64,000 nt of DNA from the NCBI RefSeq assembly GCF_035918395.1, contig NZ_CP142362.1, positions 4,191,501 through 4,255,500 of the forward strand, read 5' to 3'. The notes under the pieces are model-generated. The model saw nothing but the letters and a program-made list of their open reading frames with translations. It was not told where the DNA came from and searched no databases. Within the stretch, counting starts at the first letter, position 1. Each line of letters begins with the position of its first letter. Made by a program: the position numbers and the translations under genes. This document shows, one piece after another, positions 50,870 through 59,978 of this stretch. Source of the DNA: Mycolicibacterium sp. ND9-15. Its GTDB lineage: Bacteria > Actinomycetota > Actinomycetes > Mycobacteriales > Mycobacteriaceae.

Positions 50870-51481
50870 GTGACCCACATGCGTGGCGCCTCACAAGGCC
50901 TCAACCTTGTCGACTCGGTCTATGAGCGGTTGCTGGCGGAGCGGATCATCTTCCTGGGCTCACAGGTCGATGACGACATCGCGAACAAGCTCTGCGCCCA
51001 GATTCTGCTGCTGTCCGCCGAAGATCCCACCAAGGACATCCATCTCTACATCAACTCGCCCGGCGGCTCCATCAGTGCCGGTATGGCCGTGTACGACACC
51101 ATGGTGTTGGCGCCGTGCGACGTCGCCACTTACGCGATGGGCATGGCCGCCTCGATGGGTGAGTTCCTGCTCGCTGCGGGCACGAAGGGTAAGCGCTACG
51201 CCTTGCCGCACGCCCGGATCCTGATGCACCAGCCGCTCGGCGGCATCACCGGTGGCGCGGCCGACATCGCGATCCAGGCCGAACAGTTCGCGGTCATCAA
51301 GAGGGAGATGTTCCGGTTGAACGCCGAGTTCACCGGGCAGCCCATCGAGCGGATCGAAGCCGACTCCGACCGCGACCGCTGGTTCACCGCGCAGGAAGCC
51401 CTCGAGTACGGCTTCGTCGACCACATCATCACCAGCGCGAGCGTCAACGGCTCGGGACCAGGAGCAGGACTAGACAAATGA
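50870..51481 (+). CDS. clpP1: ATP-dependent Clp protease proteolytic subunit 1
   Basis: A 203-aa ClpP. The catalytic triad is Ser95 (GMAASMGEF), His120 (ARILMHQP) and Asp169 (DSDRDRW). Mycobacterial ClpP1 forms a mixed tetradecamer with ClpP2 that is essential in M. tuberculosis. The GTG start is used, with a purine stretch (AGAAAGCAGG) upstream. Its stop overlaps the clpP2 start (ATGA), favouring equal production of the two rings. Confidence 0.95.
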   Translation: MTHMRGASQGLNLVDSVYERLLAERIIFLGSQVDDDIANKLCAQILLLSAEDPTKDIHLYINSPGGSISAGMAVYDTMVLAPCDVATYAMGMAASMGEFLLAAGTKGKRYALPHARILMHQPLGGITGGAADIAIQAEQFAVIKREMFRLNAEFTGQPIERIEADSDRDRWFTAQEALEYGFVDHIITSASVNGSGPGAGLDK

Positions 51482-52140
51482 ACCGTGACATCCAACCGCC
51501 CCACGGCGGAGCCGTGAATCAGCCTTTCGCCCGCTACATCCTGCCGTCGTTCATCGAGCACTCCAGCTTCGGTGTCAAGGAGTCCAACCCGTACAACAAG
51601 CTGTTCGAGGAACGCATCATCTTCCTCGGCGTGCAGGTCGACGACGCGTCGGCGAACGACATCATGGCGCAGCTGCTGGTGCTCGAATCGCTGGATCCCG
51701 ACCGCGACATCACGATGTACATCAACTCGCCCGGCGGCTCGTTCACGTCGCTGATGGCGATCTACGACACCATGCAGTACGTCCGTGCGGACATCCAGAC
51801 CGTGTGCCTCGGCCAGGCCGCTTCGGCGGCCGCGGTGCTGCTCGCCGCGGGCACTCGCGGTAAGCGCATGGCGCTGCCGAACGCCCGCGTGCTGATCCAC
51901 CAGCCCGCGCTCGCCGGCGTCATCCAGGGCCAGTTCTCCGACTTGGAGATCCAGGCCAAGGAGATCGAGCGGATGCGCACGCTGATGGAGGTGACGCTCG
52001 CGAACCACACAGGCAATACGCCCGAGCAGATCCGCAAGGACACGGACCGCGACAAGATTCTGACCGCCCAAGAGGCCAAGGAATATGGCGTCATCGACAC
52101 CGTTCTGGAGTACCGCAAGCTGTCCGCCCAAACCGCCTAG
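51478..52140 (+). CDS. clpP2: ATP-dependent Clp protease proteolytic subunit 2
   Basis: A 220-aa ClpP with Ser116 (GQAASAAAV), His141 (ARVLIHQP) and Asp192 (DTDRDKI). It has a longer N-terminus than ClpP1, as expected for the subunit that docks the ClpX or ClpC1 ATPase in mycobacteria. It is translationally coupled to clpP1. No terminator hairpin with a T-tract is visible after its stop. Confidence 0.95.
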   Translation: MNRDIQPPHGGAVNQPFARYILPSFIEHSSFGVKESNPYNKLFEERIIFLGVQVDDASANDIMAQLLVLESLDPDRDITMYINSPGGSFTSLMAIYDTMQYVRADIQTVCLGQAASAAAVLLAAGTRGKRMALPNARVLIHQPALAGVIQGQFSDLEIQAKEIERMRTLMEVTLANHTGNTPEQIRKDTDRDKILTAQEAKEYGVIDTVLEYRKLSAQTA

Positions 52141-52458
52141 ATCGATCGGCCGCCGTCGCGGACACCCACGACGGGGTCAGGCTCAGGGCCAAGCGGCGGT
52201 CACCTCGGGTTCGCGTCGACATGGGTACTCTCGATCGGGTAACGGCGGCGACACGCCAAAGACACGGGCGCGCGTTCGGCAGGGTCCGAGGGTCGTCAGG
52301 CGATATGTTGTCGCGAACACAGATGAATACCATCGACGCGATTCGGCTTTATCAGTCGCCTCGCGCCGGAATCAACGGGTAGCGTCGGGTTCACCACCCG
52401 AGGTGACCGGGAGAAGAAGCTTCAACACCGACTGCGAGGAAAGTAGGGCCCCACCACC
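52141..52458. other. 318-base gene-free region between clpP2 and clpX
   Basis: No ORF here has coding character, and the two genes found between clpP2 and clpX in M. tuberculosis (Rv2459 and Rv2458, as I recall) are absent. A patch around 52300-52350 is AT richer than its surroundings. It probably holds the clpX promoter and a leader of unknown length. I could not identify a ClgR site with confidence. Confidence 0.5.
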
Positions 52459-53739
52459 ATGGCGCGCATTGGAGACGGCGGCGACCTGCTGAAGTGCTCG
52501 TTCTGTGGCAAGAGTCAGAAGCAGGTCAAGAAACTGATTGCGGGTCCTGGCGTCTATATCTGCGACGAGTGCATCGATCTCTGCAACGAGATCATCGAAG
52601 AGGAACTCGCCGACGCGGACGACGTGAAGCTTGACGAATTGCCTAAACCCGCGGAGATCCGCGATTTCCTCGAGGGCTACGTCATCGGTCAGGACACCGC
52701 CAAGCGCACGCTGGCCGTGGCCGTCTACAACCATTACAAGCGCATCCAGGCGGGGGAGAAGACCCGCGATTCACGCTCCGAGCCCGTCGAACTGGCCAAG
52801 TCCAACATTCTGATGCTCGGCCCGACCGGCTGTGGCAAGACCTACCTCGCGCAGACGCTGGCGAAAATGCTCAACGTGCCGTTCGCGATCGCCGACGCCA
52901 CGGCGCTGACGGAGGCCGGGTACGTCGGCGAGGACGTCGAGAACATTCTGCTCAAACTGATCCAGGCCGCCGACTATGACGTCAAACGCGCCGAGACAGG
53001 CATCATCTACATCGACGAGGTCGACAAGATCGCCCGCAAGAGCGAGAACCCCTCGATCACCCGCGATGTGTCCGGTGAGGGTGTCCAGCAAGCGTTGCTG
53101 AAGATCCTCGAAGGCACGCAGGCGTCGGTGCCCCCGCAGGGCGGCCGCAAGCATCCGCACCAGGAGTTCATCCAGATCGACACCACCAACGTGTTGTTCA
53201 TCGTCGCGGGCGCTTTCGCTGGTTTGGAGAAGATCGTCTCGGACCGCGTCGGCAAGCGCGGGCTGGGCTTCGGCGCCGAGGTGCACTCGAAAGCCGACAT
53301 CGACACAGCGGACCACTTCGCCGAGGTGATGCCCGAGGACCTGATCAAGTTCGGGCTGATTCCGGAGTTCATCGGCCGACTGCCGGTCGTGGCGTCGGTG
53401 ACGAACCTGGACAAGGACTCGCTGGTGCAGATCCTGTCCAAGCCGAAGAACGCGTTGGTGAAGCAGTACACGCGGCTGTTCGAGATGGACGGCGTCGAGC
53501 TCGAGTTCACCGACGAGGCGCTGGAAGCCATCGCCGATCAGGCCATCCACCGCGGCACCGGTGCTCGCGGTCTGCGCGCCATCATGGAAGAAGTCCTGCT
53601 GCCGGTGATGTACGACATTCCGAGCCGCGACGATGTCGCCAAGGTGGTCGTCACCCAGGAGACCGTGCAGGACAACGTGCTGCCGACCGTCGTGCCGCGC
53701 AAGCCGTCGCGCCCCGAGCGCCGCGACAAGTCCGCCTGA
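52459..53739 (+). CDS. clpX: ATP-dependent Clp protease ATP-binding subunit ClpX
   Basis: A 426-aa AAA+ unfoldase that feeds substrates to ClpP1P2. The N-terminal zinc-binding domain has KCSFCGKSQ and ICDECIDLC. Walker A is GPTGCGKT, and Walker B lies in IIYIDEVDKIARK. The pore loop region, sensor residues and the IGF-equivalent ClpP-binding loop region are present at normal positions. The length is standard. It has its own upstream region rather than coupling to clpP2. Confidence 0.95.
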   Translation: MARIGDGGDLLKCSFCGKSQKQVKKLIAGPGVYICDECIDLCNEIIEEELADADDVKLDELPKPAEIRDFLEGYVIGQDTAKRTLAVAVYNHYKRIQAGEKTRDSRSEPVELAKSNILMLGPTGCGKTYLAQTLAKMLNVPFAIADATALTEAGYVGEDVENILLKLIQAADYDVKRAETGIIYIDEVDKIARKSENPSITRDVSGEGVQQALLKILEGTQASVPPQGGRKHPHQEFIQIDTTNVLFIVAGAFAGLEKIVSDRVGKRGLGFGAEVHSKADIDTADHFAEVMPEDLIKFGLIPEFIGRLPVVASVTNLDKDSLVQILSKPKNALVKQYTRLFEMDGVELEFTDEALEAIADQAIHRGTGARGLRAIMEEVLLPVMYDIPSRDDVAKVVVTQETVQDNVLPTVVPRKPSRPERRDKSA

Positions 53740-53891
53740 CGACGATCAAGCGCGAGGGACGAGCCGCGTTGACGAGTGCAGTCAAGCCAGCCTGACCCCT
53801 TTCCCTTGCGTCGAGATCGACGGTATGGCTGCATCGCGAGCCGGATCGCGACCATTACGTCGGTCCCGACGGCCGTGCTGCTGGACCGCAG

Positions 53892-54728
53892 TCAGCGTTC
53901 TAGCCGGTCCGCACGTGTGTACACATTCATCGAATCACCGCGGAGAAACGCCACCAGCGTCAATCCGGACTGGCTGGCCAAGTCGACGGCCAGCGAGGAC
54001 GGCGCCGACACCGCGGCCAACATCGGGATGCCCGCCATCACGGCCTTCTGCGTCAATTCGAACGATGCGCGACCACTGACCAGCAGCACGGTCCCGGTGA
54101 GCGGTACGCGGCCTTGCTCGACCGCCCAGCCGATGACCTTGTCGACGGCGTTGTGCCTGCCCACATCTTCGCGCACGGCCAACGTGGTGCCGTCGGCGTC
54201 GAACAGGGCGGCGCCGTGCAGGCCGCCGGTGCTGGCGAAGACCTTCTGCGCCTTGCGCAATCGGGCCGGAAGTTGCGAAAGCGTCGCCGCGGTGACGGTG
54301 GTCGGATCGTCGCCCGGGGCGTAGCGGCTGCTCAACCGGACCGCGTCCAGTGACGCTTTGCCGCAGACTCCGCATGAAGAGGTCGTGTAGAAGTTGCGCG
54401 TGACGTCGACATCGGGCGCGCGGACGTGCGGCGCCAGCGTAACGTCCAGCACGTTGTAGTTGTTCTGCGGAGAACCCGAGTCCTGCGCGTCCACCCCCTT
54501 GCAATACCGCGCGCAGATCACGTCCTCACGCCGATCGATGACGCCTTCGGTGAGCAGGAAGCCTTGCGCCAGTTCGACATCGGCACCCGGTGTGCGCATC
54601 GTCACCGTGATGGGCGCGCCGTTGACGCGAATCTCCATCGGCTCCTCGACGACGAGAGTGTCAGACCGTGCCATCGCGGCGTCCGCGGTCACATGCTGTA
54701 CCCGCCGCCTGGCTGTGACCCGACCCAT
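53892..54728 (-). CDS. fdhD: Formate dehydrogenase accessory sulfurtransferase
   Basis: A 278-aa FdhD protein that passes sulfur from a cysteine desulfurase to the molybdenum cofactor of formate dehydrogenase. The CxxC pair is Cys119/Cys122 in TSSCGVCGK. Other family segments are VREDVGRHNAVDK and VSGRASFELTQKAVMAG. No formate dehydrogenase gene is in the window; mobA, 3.6 kb away, also serves molybdenum cofactor. It is convergent with clpX. It occupies the place where I recall a transporter gene (Rv2456c) in M. tuberculosis. Confidence 0.92.
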   Translation of the reverse strand: MGRVTARRRVQHVTADAAMARSDTLVVEEPMEIRVNGAPITVTMRTPGADVELAQGFLLTEGVIDRREDVICARYCKGVDAQDSGSPQNNYNVLDVTLAPHVRAPDVDVTRNFYTTSSCGVCGKASLDAVRLSSRYAPGDDPTTVTAATLSQLPARLRKAQKVFASTGGLHGAALFDADGTTLAVREDVGRHNAVDKVIGWAVEQGRVPLTGTVLLVSGRASFELTQKAVMAGIPMLAAVSAPSSLAVDLASQSGLTLVAFLRGDSMNVYTRADRLER

Positions 54729-54834
54729 AAGCCAAGCCTAGAGCGAGGCGGCACCGGCAACGTTTCACTGATGTTCATTGACGTGCCGGGCCGGCGAGGC
54801 GGCGCCCACGCCGAACAGACGGCACAATGTAGGC

Positions 54835-54981
54835 GTGCATCACGAACTCGAACCGACCCGCCACATGCCGGCCTGGCGTGACCCGCTGTCGGCCGGTTTC
54901 CGCGCGCACCGCCACCTGCTGCTACTGCGCCTGCGTTGGCACGAACGGCGCGCGGAGGCCCCGGCTGCCCGCAGTCGCTAG
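54835..54981 (+). CDS. Possible small basic protein (48 aa)
   Basis: A GTG-initiated reading frame with CACAATGT just upstream that could be a -10 for a leaderless message. The product is rich in Arg, His and Leu (HRHLLLLRLRWHERR). It might be a real short mycobacterial protein or chance in GC-rich DNA. No family recognised. Confidence 0.3.
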   Translation: MHHELEPTRHMPAWRDPLSAGFRAHRHLLLLRLRWHERRAEAPAARSR

Positions 54982-55288
54982 CGGAGGCGCCCGCAGGGGT
55001 GCTAGCTACTGGCTACTGATCGGTAGCTATTTTCCTTAGGATTTTTGTCTCGCGAGCGTGACGGAAAACACAGTTGTGTCTCACAGTATGCATCAACACA
55101 GCGTCTGAGCTGTGTGTTCGACGGCCGGTTTGCGACGCGCCCACGGCGAGGCCGGTGAAGGGCTACCTAAGAGAAGTGCAATAATCGGTACTGGCAGTGA
55201 CATAAAACTTGGTGGACGTCCCGCCGACGGCGCGGTCGGCACGTTGTGATCCGGAGGACATCCCCAGAAGGCGTGGAAGGCAGGCCTC
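54982..55288. promoter_or_regulatory. 307-base regulatory region upstream of korA
   Basis: An unusually AT-rich patch around 55000-55060 contains TAGCTAC and GTAGCTA in inverted orientation. A perfect ACACAGC/GCTGTGT dyad (55096-55115) follows. The segment has no gene. It probably carries the korAB promoter and operator-like sites; the bound regulator is unknown. GAAGG precedes the korA GTG. Confidence 0.5.
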
Positions 55289-57235
55289 GTGGCAGCGAAC
55301 GACAACGCGGTCAGTGCGGGGAGTGCGGGACCTCGACAGAGGCTCGAGAAGGTCGTCATCCGCTTCGCCGGCGACTCCGGCGACGGCATGCAGCTCACCG
55401 GTGACCGGTTCACCTCCGAGGCCGCCCTGTTCGGAAACGACCTTGCCACGCAACCGAATTACCCCGCGGAGATTCGCGCGCCGCAGGGCACTCTTCCCGG
55501 TGTGTCATCGTTCCAGATCCAGATTGCCGACTACGACATCCTCACCGCGGGTGACCGCCCCGATGTTCTTGTCGCGATGAACCCGGCGGCGCTGAAGGCC
55601 AACGTCTCCGATCTGCCGCGCGGCGGCCTGATCATCGCCAATTCCGATGAGTTCACCAAGCGCAACCTCGCCAAGGTCGGCTATGAGGCCAACCCGCTGG
55701 AAACCGAGGAACTGTCCGAGTACGTCGTACAGGCCGTTCCGATGACCACCCTGACGCTGGGGGCAGTCGAGTCGATCGGCGCCACCAAGAAGGACGGTCA
55801 GCGCGCGAAGAACATGTTCGCACTCGGCCTGCTGTCCTGGATGTACGGCCGCGAACTCAAGCACAGCGAGGCGTTCATCGGCGAGAAGTTCGCACGCAAA
55901 CCCGACGTCGCCGAGGCCAACGTGCTGGCTCTCAAGGCCGGCTGGAATTACGGCGAGACCACCGAGGCGTTCGCCAGCACCTACGAGGTCGCGCCCGCCA
56001 AGCTCGAAACCGGTGAGTACCGCCAGATCTCGGGTAACACCGCGCTCGCGTACGGAATCGTCACCGCCGGGCAACTCGCCGACCTGAAGGTCGTGCTCGG
56101 CACGTATCCGATCACGCCGGCCTCGGACATCCTGCACGAGTTGTCCAAGCACAAGAACTTCAACGTGCTGACCTTCCAGGCCGAGGACGAGATCGCCGGT
56201 ATCGGCGCGGCCATCGGCGCCTCGTACGGCGGCGCACTGGGCGTCACCAGCACGTCGGGTCCAGGCATCTCGCTGAAGTCCGAGGCGATGGGTCTGGCGG
56301 TGATGACCGAACTGCCGCTGATCGTCATCGACGTTCAGCGTGGCGGCCCGTCGACCGGCCTGCCGACCAAGACCGAGCAGGCAGACCTGCTGCAGGTGAT
56401 GTACGGCCGCAACGGCGAATCGCCGGTGGCGGTGCTGGCCCCCCGGTCGCCGTCCGACTGCTTCGACGTGGCCGTGGAGGCCGTCCGCATCGCGGTCGGC
56501 TATCACACGCCGGTGGTCATCCTGTCCGACGGCGCAATCGCGAATGGTTCTGAGCCGTGGCGGATTCCGGATGTCAGCACCTACCCGGCGATCGAGCACA
56601 CGGTCGCCAAGCCCGGCGAGCCGTTCCAGCCGTACGCGCGCGACCCCGAGACGCTGGCCCGGCAGTTCGCCATTCCTGGCACGCCCGGCCTCGAACACCG
56701 GATCGGCGGCCTCGAGGCGGCCAACGGCTCGGGCAACATCTCTTACGAGCCGAAGAACCACGACCTGATGGTCCGCTTGCGGCAGGCCAAGGTCGACGGC
56801 ATCACGGTGCCCGATCTCGAGGTCGACGACCCGACCGGGGACGCGGAGTTGCTGATACTCGGCTGGGGCTCGAGCTATGGGCCGATCGGCGAGGCCTGCC
56901 GGCGGGCGCGTCGCAAGGGCATCAGGGTCGCCCAGGCGCATCTGCGCCACCTCAACCCGTTCCCGGCCAATCTCGGCGAGGTGCTGCGGCGCTATCCGAC
57001 GGTCGTTTGTCCGGAGATGAACCTCGGGCAGCTCGCGCTGCTGCTGCGTGGCAAGTACCTGGTCGACGTGCAGTCGGTGACCAAGGTGGAAGGTATGGCG
57101 TTCTTGGCCGACGAGGTCGAGGGCGTCATCGATGCCGCGCTGGACGGAACGTTGGGTGAGAAGGAAATCGACAAGGCCAAGTTCGCACGGCTGGCGGCTG
57201 CCACCGTCGAGACTGGTGTGGGAGCGAGCGCATGA
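55289..57235 (+). CDS. korA: 2-oxoglutarate:ferredoxin oxidoreductase, alpha (gamma-alpha fused) subunit
   Basis: A 648-aa fused gamma-alpha subunit. The N-terminal gamma domain starts VIRFAGDSGDGMQLTGDRFTSEA. The alpha pyrimidine-binding domain contains YPITPASDILHEL and TSTSGPGISLKSEAMG, and a C-terminal domain III follows. With KorB it makes succinyl-CoA, CO2 and reduced ferredoxin from 2-oxoglutarate, a CoA-dependent bypass known in M. tuberculosis (Rv2455c-Rv2454c). The GTG start follows GAAGG. Its stop overlaps the korB ATG. Confidence 0.93.
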   Translation: MAANDNAVSAGSAGPRQRLEKVVIRFAGDSGDGMQLTGDRFTSEAALFGNDLATQPNYPAEIRAPQGTLPGVSSFQIQIADYDILTAGDRPDVLVAMNPAALKANVSDLPRGGLIIANSDEFTKRNLAKVGYEANPLETEELSEYVVQAVPMTTLTLGAVESIGATKKDGQRAKNMFALGLLSWMYGRELKHSEAFIGEKFARKPDVAEANVLALKAGWNYGETTEAFASTYEVAPAKLETGEYRQISGNTALAYGIVTAGQLADLKVVLGTYPITPASDILHELSKHKNFNVLTFQAEDEIAGIGAAIGASYGGALGVTSTSGPGISLKSEAMGLAVMTELPLIVIDVQRGGPSTGLPTKTEQADLLQVMYGRNGESPVAVLAPRSPSDCFDVAVEAVRIAVGYHTPVVILSDGAIANGSEPWRIPDVSTYPAIEHTVAKPGEPFQPYARDPETLARQFAIPGTPGLEHRIGGLEAANGSGNISYEPKNHDLMVRLRQAKVDGITVPDLEVDDPTGDAELLILGWGSSYGPIGEACRRARRKGIRVAQAHLRHLNPFPANLGEVLRRYPTVVCPEMNLGQLALLLRGKYLVDVQSVTKVEGMAFLADEVEGVIDAALDGTLGEKEIDKAKFARLAAATVETGVGASA

Positions 57236-58335
57236 CGACAGCGAGAAGTGAACCGGATCGCGCATCTGCACAGTTGATCGGAGCCGATCTCGGGTTGACG
57301 GCGGGCACCAGTCGGGTGCCGACGACCGATCAGCCGCAGAAGTCCAAGGACTTCACCAGCGACCAGGAGGTCCGCTGGTGCCCTGGCTGCGGTGACTACG
57401 TCATCCTCAACACCATCCGCAACTTCCTGCCCGAACTGGGGCTGCGTCGTGAGAACATCGCCTTCGTCAGCGGCATCGGCTGCTCGAGTCGCTTCCCGTA
57501 CTACCTGGAGACGTACGGGTTCCACTCGATCCACGGTCGCGCCCCTACGATCGCCACTGGCCTGGCCCTGGCGCGCGAAGACCTGTCGGTCTGGGTCGTC
57601 ACCGGCGACGGTGACTCGCTGTCGATCGGCGGCAACCACCTGATCCACGCGCTGCGACGCAACATCAACATCACGATCCTGCTGTTCAACAACCGGATTT
57701 ACGGCCTGACAAAAGGGCAGTACTCGCCCACCTCCGAGGTCGGCAAGGTCACCAAATCCACCCCGATGGGCTCGTTGGACTACCCGTTCAATCCGGTGTC
57801 CCTGGCGCTCGGCGCCGACGCCACGTTCGTCGGCCGCGCGCTGGACTCCGACCGCAAGGGGTTGTCCGAGGTGCTGCGCGCCGCCGCCGCGCACCGCGGG
57901 GCGGCGCTGGTCGAGATTTTGCAGGACTGCCCGATCTTCAACGACGGCTCGTTCGACGCGCTGCGCAAGGAAGGCGCCGAAGAGCGGCTGATCAACCTCA
58001 CCCACGGCGAGCCGGTCACGTTCGGCGCCGACGGTGAGTACTGCGTGGTGAAGTCGGGTTACGGCCTGGAAATCGCCAAGACCGCCGACGTGTCGGCCGC
58101 CGAGATCGTCGTCCACGACGCCAACCTCCAGGACCCGGCGTATGCGTTCGCGTTGTCGCGGCTGTCCGAGCAGAACCTCGAGCACATGGTGATGGGCATC
58201 TTCCGTCAGGTGAGCAAGCCGACCTACGACGACGCCGCCCGCCACCAGGTGGCCACGGCCCGCAGCGAGAAGGCCCACGACACGGCAGCGCTTCAGTCAC
58301 TGCTTCGGGGCAAAGACACCTGGACCGTCGACTAA
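57232..58335 (+). CDS. korB: 2-oxoglutarate:ferredoxin oxidoreductase, beta subunit
   Basis: A 367-aa beta subunit that binds thiamine diphosphate and an iron-sulfur cluster. Visible are VRWCPGCGDYVILN with the Cys pair, GIGCSSRFP, and the TPP motif GDGDSLSIGGNHLIH to NNRIYGLTKGQ. Its ATG overlaps the korA stop (ATGA). It is the partner of KorA in the oxygen-tolerant mycobacterial enzyme. Confidence 0.94.
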   Translation: MTTARSEPDRASAQLIGADLGLTAGTSRVPTTDQPQKSKDFTSDQEVRWCPGCGDYVILNTIRNFLPELGLRRENIAFVSGIGCSSRFPYYLETYGFHSIHGRAPTIATGLALAREDLSVWVVTGDGDSLSIGGNHLIHALRRNINITILLFNNRIYGLTKGQYSPTSEVGKVTKSTPMGSLDYPFNPVSLALGADATFVGRALDSDRKGLSEVLRAAAAHRGAALVEILQDCPIFNDGSFDALRKEGAEERLINLTHGEPVTFGADGEYCVVKSGYGLEIAKTADVSAAEIVVHDANLQDPAYAFALSRLSEQNLEHMVMGIFRQVSKPTYDDAARHQVATARSEKAHDTAALQSLLRGKDTWTVD

Positions 58336-58345
58336 CGTCACGATC

Positions 58346-58936
58346 ATGACGACCACCGTTCCGCTGGCCGCAATCATCCTGGCGGGCGGGGCTTCCCGCC
58401 GCATGGGCCGCGACAAGGCCACCCTGACCTACGAGGGCACCACGCTGGTCGAGCGGATGGTGAGCATTCTCGGGCCGCGGTGCACCCCGGTCTTGGTGAT
58501 CGCGGCTCCCGGCCAGGCGTTGCCCCCGCTCGACGCCGAGGTTCTGCGCGACGAGGTGCGCGGAGTGGGCCCGCTGCTGGCCACAGGACGCGGGTTGCGG
58601 GCCGCCGCCGAGGCCGGTGCCGAGTTGGCGTTCGTCGCCGCCGTGGACATGCCGCTACTGACGGTCGATTTGCTAGACGAGCTCGCCGCGCCGGCCGTGC
58701 GCCTCGGCGCGGACGTGGTGCTGCCGTGGGACGGCCGCGACCACTATCTCGCGGGCGTCTACCGAACCGCGCTGGCCGGGCGCGTCGCCGAACTGGTGGC
58801 CGCGGGCGAGCGCAGCATGCGGGCGCTGGTCGAGCGGGTCGACACGCAGCGGATCGTGATGCCCGAGCAGCCGGCGCTGACCAACGTCAACACCGCGGCG
58901 GACCTTGCCGCGATACGCAGCGCACAAATCGCCTAG
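58346..58936 (+). CDS. mobA: Molybdenum cofactor guanylyltransferase
   Basis: A 196-aa nucleotidyltransferase adding GMP to molybdopterin. The N-terminal signature is ILAGGASRRMGRDKATL, followed by VDMPLLTVDLLDEL and WDGRDHYLAGVYR. It starts ten bases after korB, so the three genes may share a transcript. Together with fdhD it suggests a molybdenum-dependent formate dehydrogenase encoded elsewhere. Confidence 0.9.
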   Translation: MTTTVPLAAIILAGGASRRMGRDKATLTYEGTTLVERMVSILGPRCTPVLVIAAPGQALPPLDAEVLRDEVRGVGPLLATGRGLRAAAEAGAELAFVAAVDMPLLTVDLLDELAAPAVRLGADVVLPWDGRDHYLAGVYRTALAGRVAELVAAGERSMRALVERVDTQRIVMPEQPALTNVNTAADLAAIRSAQIA

Positions 58937-59978
58937 CAAATTCAATGAACGAATTTCCAGTCGATTCAGAATTGTTCAGCTTCAATTCGCGACAGGCAAT
59001 CACCGTGGGTATCGGCCGTGATGAAACCCGAGCAAGCGAGCGAATGGGCCCGCCACTGATAATCGCCGCGGGCGGGAAATGGCGATGCGAAACCATCTGG
59101 CTCCCAATGGCTTTCGGTCAGACCGGTCGGGTATGCCGAACAGATTCGGTCAACAAGCGGCTGGATTGCGACGCCGTCGGAAATCGGGCGGGGGCCGTCG
59201 GAGCCGGTCGGCACTAGCGTAGAGGTGACCCACAGGGGGGGTGATTGCGGGCGCCCGCGGCACCAAGCCGCCTCAACTCCAACCTGTGACCGCGAATCCT
59301 GGTTTGTGACAACGACTTCGGCCTAACGCGGCGGTAACCGACTGTTGTCCCCGAGGCGGCCGGCGGCAGAGCAGTCGCCGCCTCTGACCGGTAATCCGTT
59401 TGGGCACAGACGATTCGGGTACTACGACTTCGATAGGCGCGCAGCGAACGGATGGCTCCAAAGTGCCGGCTGGTGCGGTTCGCCGTCACTTTCGCGAGGA
59501 TGCTGCAGATTTCGTCGTGCGCGCGCGTTCTGCGGTGGGCACCGGCGTGTTCCGGCTCACAAATTCCCCGTGAAATGGGTCACGCGAACGCGCTGTACGG
59601 GAGACCGTTACGAGTCCGTCAAAGCTCGCGATGACCTGCGATAACGAAAAGGCATCGGCGTCGTGATCAGTCCGTGATCTTGCTGCGACACGCCACTCAG
59701 GCGATGTGACTTCGGCGCGAGCGGTTTGTACGGTCCCAAACAGCTCTACCCGGAGCAAATAATTTCAAACCACGAACCTGTGTGTGAGTGGGGCTGTTAG
59801 GGGGCCATGTGACCTCCAGCGGCCGCCGGGGCTGACGCCCGGCGAGGCATTTCCCGCCCCCCGCTGTCGTACCTGACCGAGACGGTGCGGCCCGATTCCC
59901 TGCCTGGTCGACAGGCATCTCACCCCGCGCGCTTTGGCGCGGGCGTGTGTCGGCGCGCGCGTGGCGAAAGGATAGAAG
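58937..59978. other. 1-kb gene-free region upstream of the first rpf gene
   Basis: There is no convincing gene. The longest local frame, an ATG-initiated 90-codon run after mobA, lacks the codon bias of neighbours. Base composition is lower in GC than flanking genes, especially 58940-59200. The distal 220 bases hold hairpins and an AT-rich TAATTT box at 59760 that could be a -10. The region may contain an uncharacterised small RNA or degraded genes corresponding in position to Rv2452c-Rv2451. Confidence 0.5.
59772..59978 (+). promoter_or_regulatory. Structured 5' leader of the first rpf gene
   Basis: If TAATTT (59760-59765) is the -10, the leader is about 205 bases. It contains three clean hairpins: CGCCGGG/CCCGGCG (59824-59844), TGCCTG/CAGGCA (59901-59917) and CCCGCGC/GCGCGGG (59924-59943). 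The last two are close to the ribosome site AAAGGA. Actinobacterial rpf genes can be controlled by c-di-AMP (ydaO) riboswitches, but I do not recognise that consensus here. Confidence 0.4.

Noticed and set aside
53848..53868. GACCATTACGTCGGT near the fdhD end, similar to part of the 56-bp repeat
   Set aside because: Only a 14 of 15 match without the partner block; most likely chance.
55505..57271. A 588-codon minus-strand frame opposite korA
   Set aside because: A shadow of the korA codon bias with no motif; korA is unmistakable.
58945..59217. A 90-codon ATG-initiated frame after mobA
   Set aside because: Codon use lacks the strong third-position GC of neighbours and there is no ribosome site or recognisable domain; kept only as part of the gene-free region.
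59641..59978. Firm assignment of a ydaO c-di-AMP riboswitch
   Set aside because: The conserved core segments are not recognisable by eye; only a structured leader can be claimed.
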